DNA of 64,000 nt from Bacillota bacterium LX-D (GTDB taxonomy: Bacteria; Bacillota; DUOV01; Zhaonellaceae): positions 186,001-250,000 of the forward strand of contig JAVLUO010000002.1 of assembly GCA_031628995.1 (NCBI GenBank), read 5' to 3'. Numbering within the stretch: position 1 is the stretch's first letter; each line of letters opens with the position of its first letter. The position numbers and the translations under genes were made by a program. The notes under the pieces are model-generated. The model was given only the letters and a program-made list of their open reading frames with translations, searched no databases and had not been told where the DNA came from. This document shows positions 33,973-43,884 of the stretch, one piece after another.

Positions 33973-36132
33973 ATGAATACGAATGTGATAATCAGAAAAA
34001 GAATAGCTAGGCTGTTTTTACTACTGGCCGGTATTCTTTTTTTCCTTATTTTACGTATTGGTTGGCTGCAATTTGTGCGAGGAGAAGAATTAAGTAAAAA
34101 AGCACTAGACAATAGGCTGAGGGATGTACCTGTTGAGGCCAAAAGGGGTATCATCTACGATACTAAGGGTAAGGAACTGGCAGTTAGCATTAGCACAGAT
34201 TCTGTTGGTGCCTTTCCAACAGAAATCAAAAGTGCGGAAAAAAAGCAGCCGGGAATTACGAAAGAAATTGCGCAAAAACTTGCTGGAGTCCTAGGAATTC
34301 CTGAGGAGAAAGTTTATAGGGCAATAACTAAACAAACTTCTTTTATTTGGATTAAGCGCAAGATTGGCTTTTCTGCAGGTCCGAAAATTAAGAAAATGGA
34401 TTTGCCGGGCATAGAAGTGTATGAGGAAAGCCAGCGTTATTATCCTAATGGAAATCTTGCAGCCCATATTCTTGGCTTTGCGGGAATAGACAATCAGGGG
34501 CTTGAAGGTTTGGAAGTTACATATGATCAGGAGCTAAGAGGAGTTCCTGGAAAAATAGTTGTTGAGTTTGATGCAGCAGGAAGAACTATTCCCGAAGCAG
34601 TGCATAAATATATTAACCCTGTTGATGGACATAATTTAGTTTTAACAATCGATGAAACTATCCAATATATTGTAGAACGGGAATTAGATAAGGTAATGGC
34701 TGAGAAACAGGCCAAAAGTGCCACCATTGTTATAATGGACCCCAAAACAGGCAGTATACTGGCGCTGGGCAGCAGACCTACTTACAACCCCAATAATTAC
34801 AAAGATTACCCTGTGGAAAATTGGAGAGATATAGCAATTTCCAACTCTTATGAACCTGGATCCACTTTTAAAATTATAACAGCTGCTTCCGCTTTAGAAG
34901 AAGGGGTTGTTCATGAAAACGATAGTTTTTACTGTCGGGGTTATGCAACAGTTGGCAAAGAGACTATAAAGTGCTGGAGATGGTATCGACCTCATGGCAG
35001 CGAAAGTTTTGTGGAAGGAGTAGAAAACTCCTGCAACCCTGTTTTTGTTGAATTAGGCTTAAGAATGGAAGAAAAATCTAAAGGCCTTCTCTATGATTAT
35101 CTAAAGGCTTTTGGATTTGGTAAGAAAACAAATATTGAGCTTCGGGGAGAAGCAAAAGGGATTATGATCCCTCCTAGCCGTTTGAAGTCCATTGACGTTG
35201 CTACTATTTCCATGGGTCAATCTATTTCCGTAACTCCATTGCAGCTAGTTAGAGCTGTATCAGCAGTAGCTAACGGTGGTAAATTAATGAAACCTCGTCT
35301 GGTCAAAGAAATAAGAGGTAAGGATGGAAATTTAATAAAAACCGTTGAGCCTCAGGTTGAGAAACAAGTAGTGTCTGAACAAACTGCGAAAAAATTGACA
35401 GGCATTTTAGAAGGCGTTGTTAGTAAAGGTACAGGACGTAATGCTTATATTCCCGGTTACCGGGTAGGGGGAAAAACAGGTACTGCTCAAAAGCCTGGCC
35501 CTGGCGGTTACATGCAAGGAAAATTTGTAGCTTCTTTTATTGGAATTGCCCCTGTTAACGACCCGCGTTTAGTTTGTTTGGTAGTTGTTGATGAGCCTAA
35601 AGGAGTGTATTATGGAGGACAGGTAGCTGCTCCGGTTTTTAAAAGAGTTGTAGAAGATAGCTTGCGTTATTTAAACGTTGCTCCTCAGTACGATGCTAGT
35701 CAAGAGCAAGAAGAAAACGAAACTGAGAACCAAAAACTAGTACGAGTACCGGAACTTAAGGGTATGTCTACAGCTCAAGCTGAAAAAGCATTAAAAACCT
35801 TAGGATTTACCCCAGTAGTACAGGGTAACGGTTCGTATGTAGGCAAACAAGTTCCCCAAGGAAATGCGAAAGTTAAAGTTGGCACCAAGGTTCTTTTATA
35901 TACGTCTCAACAACAGACTGAAAATGGCAAGATCACAGTTCCCGATTTAACGGGATTGCGAATTGTTGAAACTGCCCAGCTCCTTGAAGCATTGGGCCTG
36001 GAAATGGTGCCTGAAGGCAGCGGTGAAGCAGTATTACAAGAGCCGAAACCTTCAACTCTGGTAACAAAAGGTACGAAAATAAAAGTTAAATTTCAAGAAA
36101 CACCTGCAGCTGATGAGACAATAAGTCCTTAA
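33973..36132 (+). CDS. ftsI: Class B penicillin-binding transpeptidase with PASTA domains (FtsI/SpoVD type)
   Basis: 719-aa bitopic transpeptidase that cross-links septal or cortex peptidoglycan. One membrane helix near residues 14-34, a dimerisation domain, then a transpeptidase domain with GSTFK (catalytic Ser near 296), SCN (about 352) and KTGTAQ (about 502). Two PASTA domains follow (about 592-655 and 656-712). In Clostridia this dcw-located protein may serve both vegetative division (FtsI) and spore cortex (SpoVD); only one copy is in the window. Confidence 0.93.
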   Translation: MNTNVIIRKRIARLFLLLAGILFFLILRIGWLQFVRGEELSKKALDNRLRDVPVEAKRGIIYDTKGKELAVSISTDSVGAFPTEIKSAEKKQPGITKEIAQKLAGVLGIPEEKVYRAITKQTSFIWIKRKIGFSAGPKIKKMDLPGIEVYEESQRYYPNGNLAAHILGFAGIDNQGLEGLEVTYDQELRGVPGKIVVEFDAAGRTIPEAVHKYINPVDGHNLVLTIDETIQYIVERELDKVMAEKQAKSATIVIMDPKTGSILALGSRPTYNPNNYKDYPVENWRDIAISNSYEPGSTFKIITAASALEEGVVHENDSFYCRGYATVGKETIKCWRWYRPHGSESFVEGVENSCNPVFVELGLRMEEKSKGLLYDYLKAFGFGKKTNIELRGEAKGIMIPPSRLKSIDVATISMGQSISVTPLQLVRAVSAVANGGKLMKPRLVKEIRGKDGNLIKTVEPQVEKQVVSEQTAKKLTGILEGVVSKGTGRNAYIPGYRVGGKTGTAQKPGPGGYMQGKFVASFIGIAPVNDPRLVCLVVVDEPKGVYYGGQVAAPVFKRVVEDSLRYLNVAPQYDASQEQEENETENQKLVRVPELKGMSTAQAEKALKTLGFTPVVQGNGSYVGKQVPQGNAKVKVGTKVLLYTSQQQTENGKITVPDLTGLRIVETAQLLEALGLEMVPEGSGEAVLQEPKPSTLVTKGTKIKVKFQETPAADETISP

Positions 36133-36139
36133 AATAATG

Positions 36140-36184
36140 ACACCCAGTGTTAGAGCGACTATGTCCTCCTGACCTGGGTGTTTT
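36140..36184 (+). terminator. Weak terminator-like hairpin after the PBP gene
   Basis: ACACCCAG (36140-36147) pairs with CTGGGTGT (36174-36181) across a 26-base loop, followed by TTTT. It could reduce read-through into murE without stopping it. Confidence 0.5.
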
Positions 36185-36270
36185 GGTGAAAGGATACATA
36201 ATTACAGTTGGGAAATAATACTGGAAATAGGTTTACCTATCCAGGTTTACTACAATTGAGGTGACATATT

Positions 36271-37749
36271 TTGCGACATTTTAAAGATTTGTTACAGGCA
36301 TTGCCGGAAGCGGTAGTTCGAGGAAATTCAGATTTAATTGTATCCGGTATCTACTACGATTCTAGATTGGTTCAGCGGGACGGAGCTTTTGTCTGTATTA
36401 ATGGTTTTAATACTGATGGGCATAAATATATTGCCAACGCAGTACAAAAGGGAGCAGTTGTGATTGTAGCTGAAAAAGAAGTTACCGTACCAGAGGGAAT
36501 TACTTTAGTAATAACTCCTAACACTAGGCAGGCTCTTGCCAAGTTAGCTTGTGCCTTTTACCATGATCCATCCACACATTTAAACTTAATTGGTGTTACA
36601 GGTACCAATGGCAAAACATCAATTACCTATTTAGTAAGGGCAATACTAAGACAAAATGGGTATAAGGTTGGTTTATTGGGAACCATTGCTAACTTAGTTG
36701 AAGACCAAGTGCTGCCAAGTATCCATACAACACCGGAAGCTTCTGATTTACAGCAGCTTTTTTCCCAAATGGAAGCTGAAAAAGTTAATTATGCTGTTAT
36801 GGAAGTATCATCCCATGCTTTAGAATTGGGACGTGTTGCTGGCAGCGAATTTGACATAGCTGTTTTCACAAACCTTACCCAGGATCACTTGGATTTTCAT
36901 TTAAGTTTTGAGAACTATTTTCAGGCTAAATCTAAACTATTTGCAAGTTTAAAACCTGGTGCCAAACAAAGGCCTAAATACGCTGTTTTAAATTATGATG
37001 ACCCTCATTATAAAGCTTTAGAGGAAATTACTAGAGTACCTGTTGTTTCCTATGGACTTTCTGCAGGAGCTATGTACCGGGCAAAAGATATTCAAGTCAG
37101 GTTAACAGGAGTTTCCTATACCCTTGAGGGTCCCTTTGGGTCTCTAGACCTTAATTTAAAAATGACTGGTTGGTTTAGCGTTTATAATTCCTTGGCAGCT
37201 TGTACTGTTGGTTTGGAAGAAGGTATTTCTCCTGAAGTAGTAAAAACTGCTGTGGAACAGATGACAGGCGTTCCGGGTAGATTTGAACTGGTAGACTGCG
37301 GCCAGGATTTTGCCGTGGTGGTGGACTATGCTCATACTCCCGATGGTCTGGAAAATGTTTTGAAGACGGCAAAACAAGTTACTCAAGGCAGGGTAATAAC
37401 AGTCTTTGGCTGCGGAGGAGATCGGGACCGTTCTAAAAGACCTTTAATGGGAGAAAAAGCAGCAGAGTTAAGTGATTTTTGTTTTGTTACTTCCGACAAT
37501 CCAAGGACAGAAAATCCGGAGGCAATTATTGCTGATATTGTGCCGGGCTTACAGAAGATAAGTAAGGGAGTTTACGCAGTGGTTGCAGATAGGAAAGCAG
37601 CTATAGCTGCTGCTTTACAGGAAGCAAAAAGAGGTGATATTGTAGTTATTGCAGGCAAAGGCCATGAAAAATACCAAATTATAGGGAAAGATATTTTCCC
37701 TTTTGACGATGTACAGATTGCAAAAGAATGCTTAAATTCTAGCAGGTAA
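36271..37749 (+). CDS. murE: UDP-MurNAc-tripeptide synthetase MurE
   Basis: MurE (492 aa) adds the third amino acid, normally meso-diaminopimelate, to UDP-MurNAc-L-Ala-D-Glu. ATP-binding GVTGTNGKTS near residues 107-116, EVSSHALELGRV, and the C-terminal SDNPRTENPE motif (about residues 409-418), whose DNPR is the signature for diaminopimelate specificity. TTG start behind GAGGTGACA. Start of the mur gene run. Confidence 0.96.
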   Translation: MRHFKDLLQALPEAVVRGNSDLIVSGIYYDSRLVQRDGAFVCINGFNTDGHKYIANAVQKGAVVIVAEKEVTVPEGITLVITPNTRQALAKLACAFYHDPSTHLNLIGVTGTNGKTSITYLVRAILRQNGYKVGLLGTIANLVEDQVLPSIHTTPEASDLQQLFSQMEAEKVNYAVMEVSSHALELGRVAGSEFDIAVFTNLTQDHLDFHLSFENYFQAKSKLFASLKPGAKQRPKYAVLNYDDPHYKALEEITRVPVVSYGLSAGAMYRAKDIQVRLTGVSYTLEGPFGSLDLNLKMTGWFSVYNSLAACTVGLEEGISPEVVKTAVEQMTGVPGRFELVDCGQDFAVVVDYAHTPDGLENVLKTAKQVTQGRVITVFGCGGDRDRSKRPLMGEKAAELSDFCFVTSDNPRTENPEAIIADIVPGLQKISKGVYAVVADRKAAIAAALQEAKRGDIVVIAGKGHEKYQIIGKDIFPFDDVQIAKECLNSSR

Positions 37750-37751
37750 AG

Positions 37752-39164
37752 TTGGTGAATTTGTTGTTTGGCAAATTAGAAGAAATTGCACAATGGATAG
37801 ATGGCCGTTTATACGGCGGCGATATTAAGCAAGAAATAAGTAATATTTCAACAGATACACGAACCCTTGAGCCAGGGGCAATTTATTTTGCTTTACAGGG
37901 GGAATCCTTTGATGGACATGATTTTGTTCAACAAGCTTGGACAAAAGGGGCTGTAGCAGTAGTTGTATCGAAGCAAGAACTAGCCGGTTTAGCAAATCAA
38001 AAGAGATGCGTGATAATTGTAAAAGATACTTTACAAGCCTTACAAAGTTTAGCCAGAAACCATCGGTTAAAATATAATATACCTGTAGTCGCCATTACTG
38101 GTTCCAATGGCAAAACAACAACAAAAGATTTGTTGGCTAGTGTCCTAAAGGTTAAATTACGTGTTTTAAAAACAGAAGGCAACTTCAATAATGAAATAGG
38201 GCTGCCTAAAACCCTATTGCAGCTCAACGAAGAGCATCAAGCTGCAGTATTGGAAATGGGCATGAGGGGCTTAGGACAAATTGCTTCCTTATGTGAGATT
38301 GCTTTGCCCAAGGCTGCTATTATAACCAACATTGGTGTTACTCACATGGAGCTTTTAGGATCTGTTGAAAATATTGCCAAAGCAAAAGGTGAAATTTTGG
38401 ATTTTATTGAGCCGCAAGGTTTTTGTTTTCTCAATGCAGAGGATCAATGGTCTCAAAGCCTCAAAAGCCGCTGCCGGGGTCGAGTTTACTTTTATGGATT
38501 TACGGAAAAAGCTGATGTCCGAGGAGTAAATATAAAAAATACAGCTGCTGGAACTGAATTTACTTTACAAATAGAACAGCAGGAGACTGAAGTTAAACTG
38601 CCTTTACCTGGTGAACATAATGTTTTAAATGCTTTAGCTGCGGCAGGTGTGGGATGGCAGTTGGGATTAACCCTAGAGGAAATTGCTGCTGGCTTAGCTA
38701 AGGTTCAGCTTAGTGCCATGCGTCTTTCCTTCGAACCAGGTTTGAGGGGTAGTATGATTATTAATGATACTTATAATGCTAACCCTGATTCTATGAAAGC
38801 ATCGCTAAATATTTTAGCTGAAAAAAGCCAAAAAAATATTGCTGTTCTAGGAGAAATGAGAGAACTAGGCTGTATAGCTGAGGAAGGTCACGCTGCAGTT
38901 GGCCGACATGTGGCTGGTTTAAAGATAGATTACCTTTTGACTGTTGGCTCTCTCGGTAAATATATTGCTCAAGGAGCTTTGATGGCAGGCATGGCTGAAG
39001 AAAGAATTAAGATTTGCCAGGATACGGCTGAAGCAAAAAAATGTTTAGCTGATCTTCTAGCACCTGGCTACATGGCCCTAGTTAAAGGGTCCAGGGCATT
39101 AAAAATGGAGGAAATTGTTGAGTATGTCATTAATTGCGACGAGGTAGGTAAGAATGGGCTATAA
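37752..39164 (+). CDS. murF: UDP-MurNAc-pentapeptide synthetase MurF
   Basis: MurF (470 aa) adds D-Ala-D-Ala. ATP-binding AITGSNGKTTTKD near residues 115-127, EMGMRGLGQIASL, INDTYNANPDSMKASL near residue 337. The start could be TTG 37752 or GTG 37755, two bases after murE. It overlaps mraY by 11 bases. Confidence 0.95.
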   Translation: MVNLLFGKLEEIAQWIDGRLYGGDIKQEISNISTDTRTLEPGAIYFALQGESFDGHDFVQQAWTKGAVAVVVSKQELAGLANQKRCVIIVKDTLQALQSLARNHRLKYNIPVVAITGSNGKTTTKDLLASVLKVKLRVLKTEGNFNNEIGLPKTLLQLNEEHQAAVLEMGMRGLGQIASLCEIALPKAAIITNIGVTHMELLGSVENIAKAKGEILDFIEPQGFCFLNAEDQWSQSLKSRCRGRVYFYGFTEKADVRGVNIKNTAAGTEFTLQIEQQETEVKLPLPGEHNVLNALAAAGVGWQLGLTLEEIAAGLAKVQLSAMRLSFEPGLRGSMIINDTYNANPDSMKASLNILAEKSQKNIAVLGEMRELGCIAEEGHAAVGRHVAGLKIDYLLTVGSLGKYIAQGALMAGMAEERIKICQDTAEAKKCLADLLAPGYMALVKGSRALKMEEIVEYVINCDEVGKNGL

Positions 39165-40110
39165 TTTTTGGTTTTTTGGGTTTGCTGCACTTATTTGTTT
39201 ATTAATAGGGCCATTATTAATACCATTTCTTCGTTATTTGAAATTTGGTCAAATGGTGCGGGATGATGGTCCTCAGCGCCATCTTAAAAAAGCTGGTACT
39301 CCCACAATGGGGGGGATTATGTTTATTTTGGCAGTAACAATCTGCATGCTGATCTTTGCTGAGCAAAGTAAAGAAACATATTTGCTAATAATTGTCTTTT
39401 TGGGCTACGGCCTTATTGGTTTTGCTGATGATTTTTTAAAAGTTTTTTTACGAAGACCTTTGGGCTTAAAAGCTAGATATAAATTAGTCGGTCAAGTTCT
39501 ATTAGGCTTGTTTTTGGGCTTTGCAGCCGTTTGTTTGTTAAATAGGGGTACGGCAATTGGACTGCCAGGAACGGACTTAAGTTGGGATTTAGGTTTATTT
39601 TATCCTTTGTTCGTAATTTTAGTTTTAGTTGCTTCTACCAATGCTGTTAATTTAACGGATGGACTGGATGGGCTTGCTTCCGGGTTGACAATGTTCAGTG
39701 CGTTAACCTTAGGAATAATTGCCTACGAACAAAAACAGCCCGAATTGGTGATTTTTGCTTTTGCTTTGGCTGGTGGTTGTTTGGGATTTTTATTTTTTAA
39801 TAAATATCCGGCAAAAGTATTTATGGGTGATACTGGTTCCCTGGCTTTAGGGGCAGCAGTAGGGACCTTGGCTGTTCTAACCAAAACAGAGCTCCTTTTA
39901 CCCTTAATTGGGGGTGTATTTGTACTCGAAACTTTGTCTGTTATAATTCAGGTAATATCTTTTAAATTAACGGGTAAAAGAGTATTTCGCATGAGTCCTC
40001 TTCACCACCACTTTGAACTTGTAGGCTGGAAAGAAACAAAAGTAGTCACGGTCTTTTGGATTGTTGGCTTAGTTATGGCTTCACTTGGAACATTAGTATA
40101 CTTTATATAA
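39154..40110 (+). CDS. mraY: Phospho-MurNAc-pentapeptide translocase MraY
   Basis: MraY (318 aa) makes lipid I from UDP-MurNAc-pentapeptide and undecaprenyl phosphate. About ten membrane helices; catalytic motifs GFADDFLK (Asp pair), NAVNLTDGLDGLA near residues 161-173, FMGDTGSLALG and the MSPLHHHFEL loop near the C-terminus. Complete. Confidence 0.97.
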   Translation: MGYNFWFFGFAALICLLIGPLLIPFLRYLKFGQMVRDDGPQRHLKKAGTPTMGGIMFILAVTICMLIFAEQSKETYLLIIVFLGYGLIGFADDFLKVFLRRPLGLKARYKLVGQVLLGLFLGFAAVCLLNRGTAIGLPGTDLSWDLGLFYPLFVILVLVASTNAVNLTDGLDGLASGLTMFSALTLGIIAYEQKQPELVIFAFALAGGCLGFLFFNKYPAKVFMGDTGSLALGAAVGTLAVLTKTELLLPLIGGVFVLETLSVIIQVISFKLTGKRVFRMSPLHHHFELVGWKETKVVTVFWIVGLVMASLGTLVYFI

Positions 40111-40142
40111 TGTTGAAATTTAATTAAAGAAGGTAGAAAAGT

Positions 40143-41510
40143 ATGGATTTCAAAGATAAAAACATTCTCATTATTGGCATGGCTAGAAGTGGTTTGGCAG
40201 CTGCTAAAGCATTAGCCTGCATTGGAGCGAAAGTTACTATCGCCGACCAAAAGTCAGACCTAGAACTGATGGAGGCGGTAGCTTCTCTGAAAAGCTGGCC
40301 GGTGCATGTTCACACGGGAGGGTATCCAGAGATAAAACATGGCTTGTTTGACCTTGTTGTTACCAGCCCTGGGGTGCCGGCTCAGTCTGCTCCTCTGCAG
40401 ACAGCAGTTAGCGAGCAAATACCCGTCTGGAGTGAAATAGAACTAGCCGCTCACCTGAATAATGGGGCTATTATTGCAATTACTGGTACTAATGGAAAAA
40501 CAACTACAACTGAATTAATCGGCCAAATCTTTAAGGATGCGGGAGCTAAAGTTATTGTAGCAGGAAATATCGGGGTGCCTTTAATGCAGGAGGTGCAAAA
40601 AACAACTCCTGAGCACGTTGTAGTGACAGAGGTTTCCAGTTTTCAGCTGGAATGGGTTAAGGACTTTCATCCTAAAGTTGCAGTAATTACAAATATAACT
40701 CCTGACCATTTGGATCGTCATGGTACCATGGACAACTATGCTGAAGTAAAATCCCGGATCTTTCAGTGCCAAACGAAAGAAGATTTTACAATTTTAAATT
40801 ACGAAGATCCAATTCTACGGCAATTAGCTGAAAAGTGTCTCGGCCGAGTATTATTTTTTAGTCGGACGCATAATCTAGAAGAAGGAATAATTGTTAAAAA
40901 TGGGCAAATTGTGCTGAGAGTAGATGGCCAAGAGCTGCCTATTTGCAGTGCTACAGATTTAAAAATATTTGGAGCACACAATTTGGAAAATGCTTTGGCA
41001 GCTGTAGGAGCAGGTTGGGCTATGGGGGTGAGGCCTCAGGACTTAAAATACACCTTAACTACCTTCCCAGGGGTTGTACATCGTTTGGAATTAGTTACGG
41101 AAATCAATGGGGTAACTTATATTAATGACTCTAAAGGAACTAATCCGGATGCTTCAATTAAAGCTTTAGAAGCTTTTGATAAGCCTTTAGTACTAATTGC
41201 TGGTGGTAGTTCCAAGAAAAGTGATTTTAGTGATTTCGCCCAAAAAGTAAAAGAAAAGGTAAAACATTTGGTAGTGTTAGGTGAGACAGCTGACGATATT
41301 GTGAGTGCTGTAGAAAAAACTGGTTTCAAAGAAATCCATCGCGTTACAACTTTCCCCGAGGCAGTTGCAAGGGCTAGAGAATTAGCCCAACCAGGTGAAA
41401 TTGTTCTCTTGTCTCCTGCCTGCGCTAGCTTTGATATGTTTAATAGCTATGAGCATCGCGGAGATACCTTTAAGTCTTTAGTATTAGAAGCTAAGGGCCA
41501 GACTGCTTAA
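40143..41510 (+). CDS. murD: UDP-MurNAc-L-Ala:D-Glu ligase MurD
   Basis: MurD (455 aa). N-terminal Rossmann-like UDP-binding part (ILIIGMARSGLAAAKAL), ATP-binding AITGTNGKTTTTE near residues 113-125, EVSSFQLEW, and INDSKGTNPDASIKAL near residue 323. C-terminal LLSPACASFDMFNSYEHRGD is characteristic of MurD. AGAAGG precedes the ATG. Confidence 0.97.
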   Translation: MDFKDKNILIIGMARSGLAAAKALACIGAKVTIADQKSDLELMEAVASLKSWPVHVHTGGYPEIKHGLFDLVVTSPGVPAQSAPLQTAVSEQIPVWSEIELAAHLNNGAIIAITGTNGKTTTTELIGQIFKDAGAKVIVAGNIGVPLMQEVQKTTPEHVVVTEVSSFQLEWVKDFHPKVAVITNITPDHLDRHGTMDNYAEVKSRIFQCQTKEDFTILNYEDPILRQLAEKCLGRVLFFSRTHNLEEGIIVKNGQIVLRVDGQELPICSATDLKIFGAHNLENALAAVGAGWAMGVRPQDLKYTLTTFPGVVHRLELVTEINGVTYINDSKGTNPDASIKALEAFDKPLVLIAGGSSKKSDFSDFAQKVKEKVKHLVVLGETADDIVSAVEKTGFKEIHRVTTFPEAVARARELAQPGEIVLLSPACASFDMFNSYEHRGDTFKSLVLEAKGQTA

Positions 41511-41544
41511 TAAAGGGAGTAATTGTTAAAGGAAGTGGGATAAG

Positions 41545-42645
41545 GTGCGGGCCAAAAAAAAGTTAGAACCCGATTTTGTAATTATCTTAGCTGTTATGCT
41601 GCTGATAGCTATTGGGATTATCATGGTCTTTAGTTCCAGTTCCTATACCTCCAAAGATATTCTCGGAGATTCTTTTTATTTTCTAAAAAAACAATTTGTT
41701 TGGGCAGTTTTAGGGACTTTTTTTATGGTTGTAACTATGAAAATAGATTATTTCCGCTTAAAAAGAATTACTAATCCAATTTTTATTTTCTGTGTAATTA
41801 TGTTATTTCTAGTTTTAGTCATGGGTGACTCCAGTAAAGGAGCGACTCGCTGGTTAGGAATAGGGTCACTATCCTTCCAACCTTCAGAAACAATTAAATT
41901 GGGTATGATTTTATTCTTAAGCAAGTTTTTGAGTAGAAAGCAGAGCCAAATAACTTCATTTACCTATGGAGTAACGCCGGTACTTATTATCATTGGGGTT
42001 ATCTGCGCTTTGATTATTGCTCAACCGGATTTGGGAACAGTTCTAGTTGTGGCAGGTACGGGGTATCTTTTATTGGCTGCTGCCGGGGCGAGAATAAGCC
42101 ATTTGGTGGGACTTGGTCTAGTTGGTATTGCTTTAGTGGGAGTGGCTATTGCTTTAGCCCCTTACCGGATGGCAAGGTTTACAGCTTTTTTGGATCCCTG
42201 GGCAGATCCCATTGGAGATGGCTTTCAAACTATTCAATCTCTGTATGCCTTAGGTTCCGGAGGCTTATTTGGTGTTGGCATCGGTGAAAGCAGGCAGAAA
42301 ATGTATTTTCTGCCGGAAAAACATACAGATTTTATTTTTGCCATTATCGGTGAAGAATTAGGTTTTATTGGTGCAACAGTTATTTTATTGTTGTTTATTG
42401 TTTTTATCTGGCGTGGCTTTAAGGTAGCAGTCACTGCGCCAGATAGTTTTGGCAGTTTATTGGCAATGGGTATTACATCCATGATTGCTTTGCAAGCTAT
42501 TATTAATATTGGAGTAGTCACTGGAAGTCTGCCTGTAACGGGGATAACATTGCCTTTTATTAGCTACGGAGGGAGTTCTTTAATTTTTACAATGACGGCG
42601 GTAGGTATTTTGCTAAATATCTCCCGCTATAGTTCAAGTAAATGA
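41545..42645 (+). CDS. ftsW: SEDS peptidoglycan polymerase FtsW (SpoVE type)
   Basis: 366-aa SEDS glycosyltransferase with about ten membrane helices. Family segments: GIIMVFSSSSYTS near the N-terminus, QPDLGTVLVV in the middle with the catalytic Asp, FIFAIIGEELGFIG, and TGITLPFISYGGSSLIFTM near the C-terminus. GTG start at 41545. It partners with the class B PBP at 33973. Clostridial SEDS genes here may be called spoVE; one copy in the window. Confidence 0.95.
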   Translation: MRAKKKLEPDFVIILAVMLLIAIGIIMVFSSSSYTSKDILGDSFYFLKKQFVWAVLGTFFMVVTMKIDYFRLKRITNPIFIFCVIMLFLVLVMGDSSKGATRWLGIGSLSFQPSETIKLGMILFLSKFLSRKQSQITSFTYGVTPVLIIIGVICALIIAQPDLGTVLVVAGTGYLLLAAAGARISHLVGLGLVGIALVGVAIALAPYRMARFTAFLDPWADPIGDGFQTIQSLYALGSGGLFGVGIGESRQKMYFLPEKHTDFIFAIIGEELGFIGATVILLLFIVFIWRGFKVAVTAPDSFGSLLAMGITSMIALQAIINIGVVTGSLPVTGITLPFISYGGSSLIFTMTAVGILLNISRYSSSK

Positions 42646-42661
42646 CGATGGGGAAAAATAA

Positions 42662-43786
42662 ATGGGAAAAAAAATAAAAGTATTATTAACTGGTGGAGGA
42701 ACAGGGGGGCATATTTATCCTGCCTTGGCTATAGCCCAAGGCATAAAAGCAAAGTACCCCCAAACTGAGTTTTTTTATATTGGCACCAAAAGAGGATTAG
42801 AGGCTGATATTGTTACAAAAGCAGGTATTAAATTTAAGGCAATTACTGCCGAAGGACTGACCAGAAAAATTTCCTGGCCGGCAGCCAGGACTGCTTTAAA
42901 AACATTTAGGGGATTTAGCGAAGCAGCAATGATAATCCGCAAATTTAAACCTCATGTAGTAGTAGGAACTGGGGGTTATGTTTGTGGACCAGTTATCATG
43001 GCCGCTCATTTTTTACATATACCAACAATTATTCATGAGCAAAATGCTTTCCCTGGTTTAACGAATAAGCTTCTAGCTAGGTTTGTGGACAGAATCTGTT
43101 ACACATTTCCTGAATGTACTCGTTTCTTTAAAACAAAGGCTAGTCTTTATCACACTGGATTACCCATCAGAAGGGAAATTATTGAAACAAGCCGGGAACA
43201 AGGCGCTAAAAAACTGCAGATGGATCCGAACAAAATTAATATTTTGGTAGTAGGCGGAAGCCAAGGAGCACAAAAAATAAACGAAACTATCTTTAAGCTG
43301 TATCCCTTTTTTAAAGAAACACCAACTGTAAACTTGTTGCATTTAACGGGCAAAAAAGGCTATGAACAACTGCTGGGAGAAGCCAAACAGCAAGGAATAA
43401 AATTGGATGATTATGACAATATTACCATTAGACCCTATATCTATGATATGGAAAATGCTTTGGCTGCTGCTGATTTTGTTATTAGCCGATCAGGGGCCAG
43501 TTTCTTGGCAGAAGTGATGGCTAAGGGTTTGCCTTCTATTTTAATTCCATATCCTTATGCCTCTGAAAATCACCAGGAGCATAATGCACGTGCCTTGGAA
43601 AAAAAAGGGGCGGCTATAGTAATTTTAGAAAAAGAGTTAAACGAAAAAATTCTTCTGCAAAACATTTTAGATCTAATTGTTGGAAAAGAAAAAAGATCAG
43701 CAATGTCTAAAGCAAGTTTCTCACTAGGAAAACCAGATGCATTAGAAGAGATTACAACTTTAATTTTAGAATTAACAGGCAGCTAG
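42662..43786 (+). CDS. murG: UDP-GlcNAc:lipid I N-acetylglucosaminyltransferase MurG
   Basis: MurG (374 aa) turns lipid I into lipid II. N-terminal glycine-rich TGGGTGGHIYPALA near residues 11-24, VGTGGYVCGP, HEQNAFPGLTNKLL near residue 123, GGSQGAQKIN near residue 197 and SRSGASFLAEVMAKGLPSILIPYPYASENHQ near residue 279. The stop codon lies inside a hairpin. Confidence 0.97.
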   Translation: MGKKIKVLLTGGGTGGHIYPALAIAQGIKAKYPQTEFFYIGTKRGLEADIVTKAGIKFKAITAEGLTRKISWPAARTALKTFRGFSEAAMIIRKFKPHVVVGTGGYVCGPVIMAAHFLHIPTIIHEQNAFPGLTNKLLARFVDRICYTFPECTRFFKTKASLYHTGLPIRREIIETSREQGAKKLQMDPNKINILVVGGSQGAQKINETIFKLYPFFKETPTVNLLHLTGKKGYEQLLGEAKQQGIKLDDYDNITIRPYIYDMENALAAADFVISRSGASFLAEVMAKGLPSILIPYPYASENHQEHNARALEKKGAAIVILEKELNEKILLQNILDLIVGKEKRSAMSKASFSLGKPDALEEITTLILELTGS

Positions 43787-43801
43787 TGAAAGCTGCCTGT
43801 T
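43774..43801 (+). terminator. Hairpin over the murG stop codon
   Basis: AACAGGCAGCT (43774-43784) pairs perfectly with AGCTGCCTGTT (43791-43801) over a six-base loop. No strong T-run follows (TTAAAATAAA), so this may be a pause, partial terminator or 3'-end protector. The core GGCAGCT/AGCTGCC recurs at the end of murA. Confidence 0.55.
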
Positions 43802-43884
43802 AAAATAAAGTAGTCTTAAGACAAGCTATGTAACACTTTATTTAGCATTGAATAAGATAGTGATACGGGAAGGAGAGGATTGTC

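Noticed and set aside
43803-43843. Inverted repeat AAATAAAGT/ACTTTATTT with inner palindrome GTCTTAAGAC between murG and murC
   Set aside because: AT-rich, interrupted and not followed by a terminator tract; likely chance in this composition.
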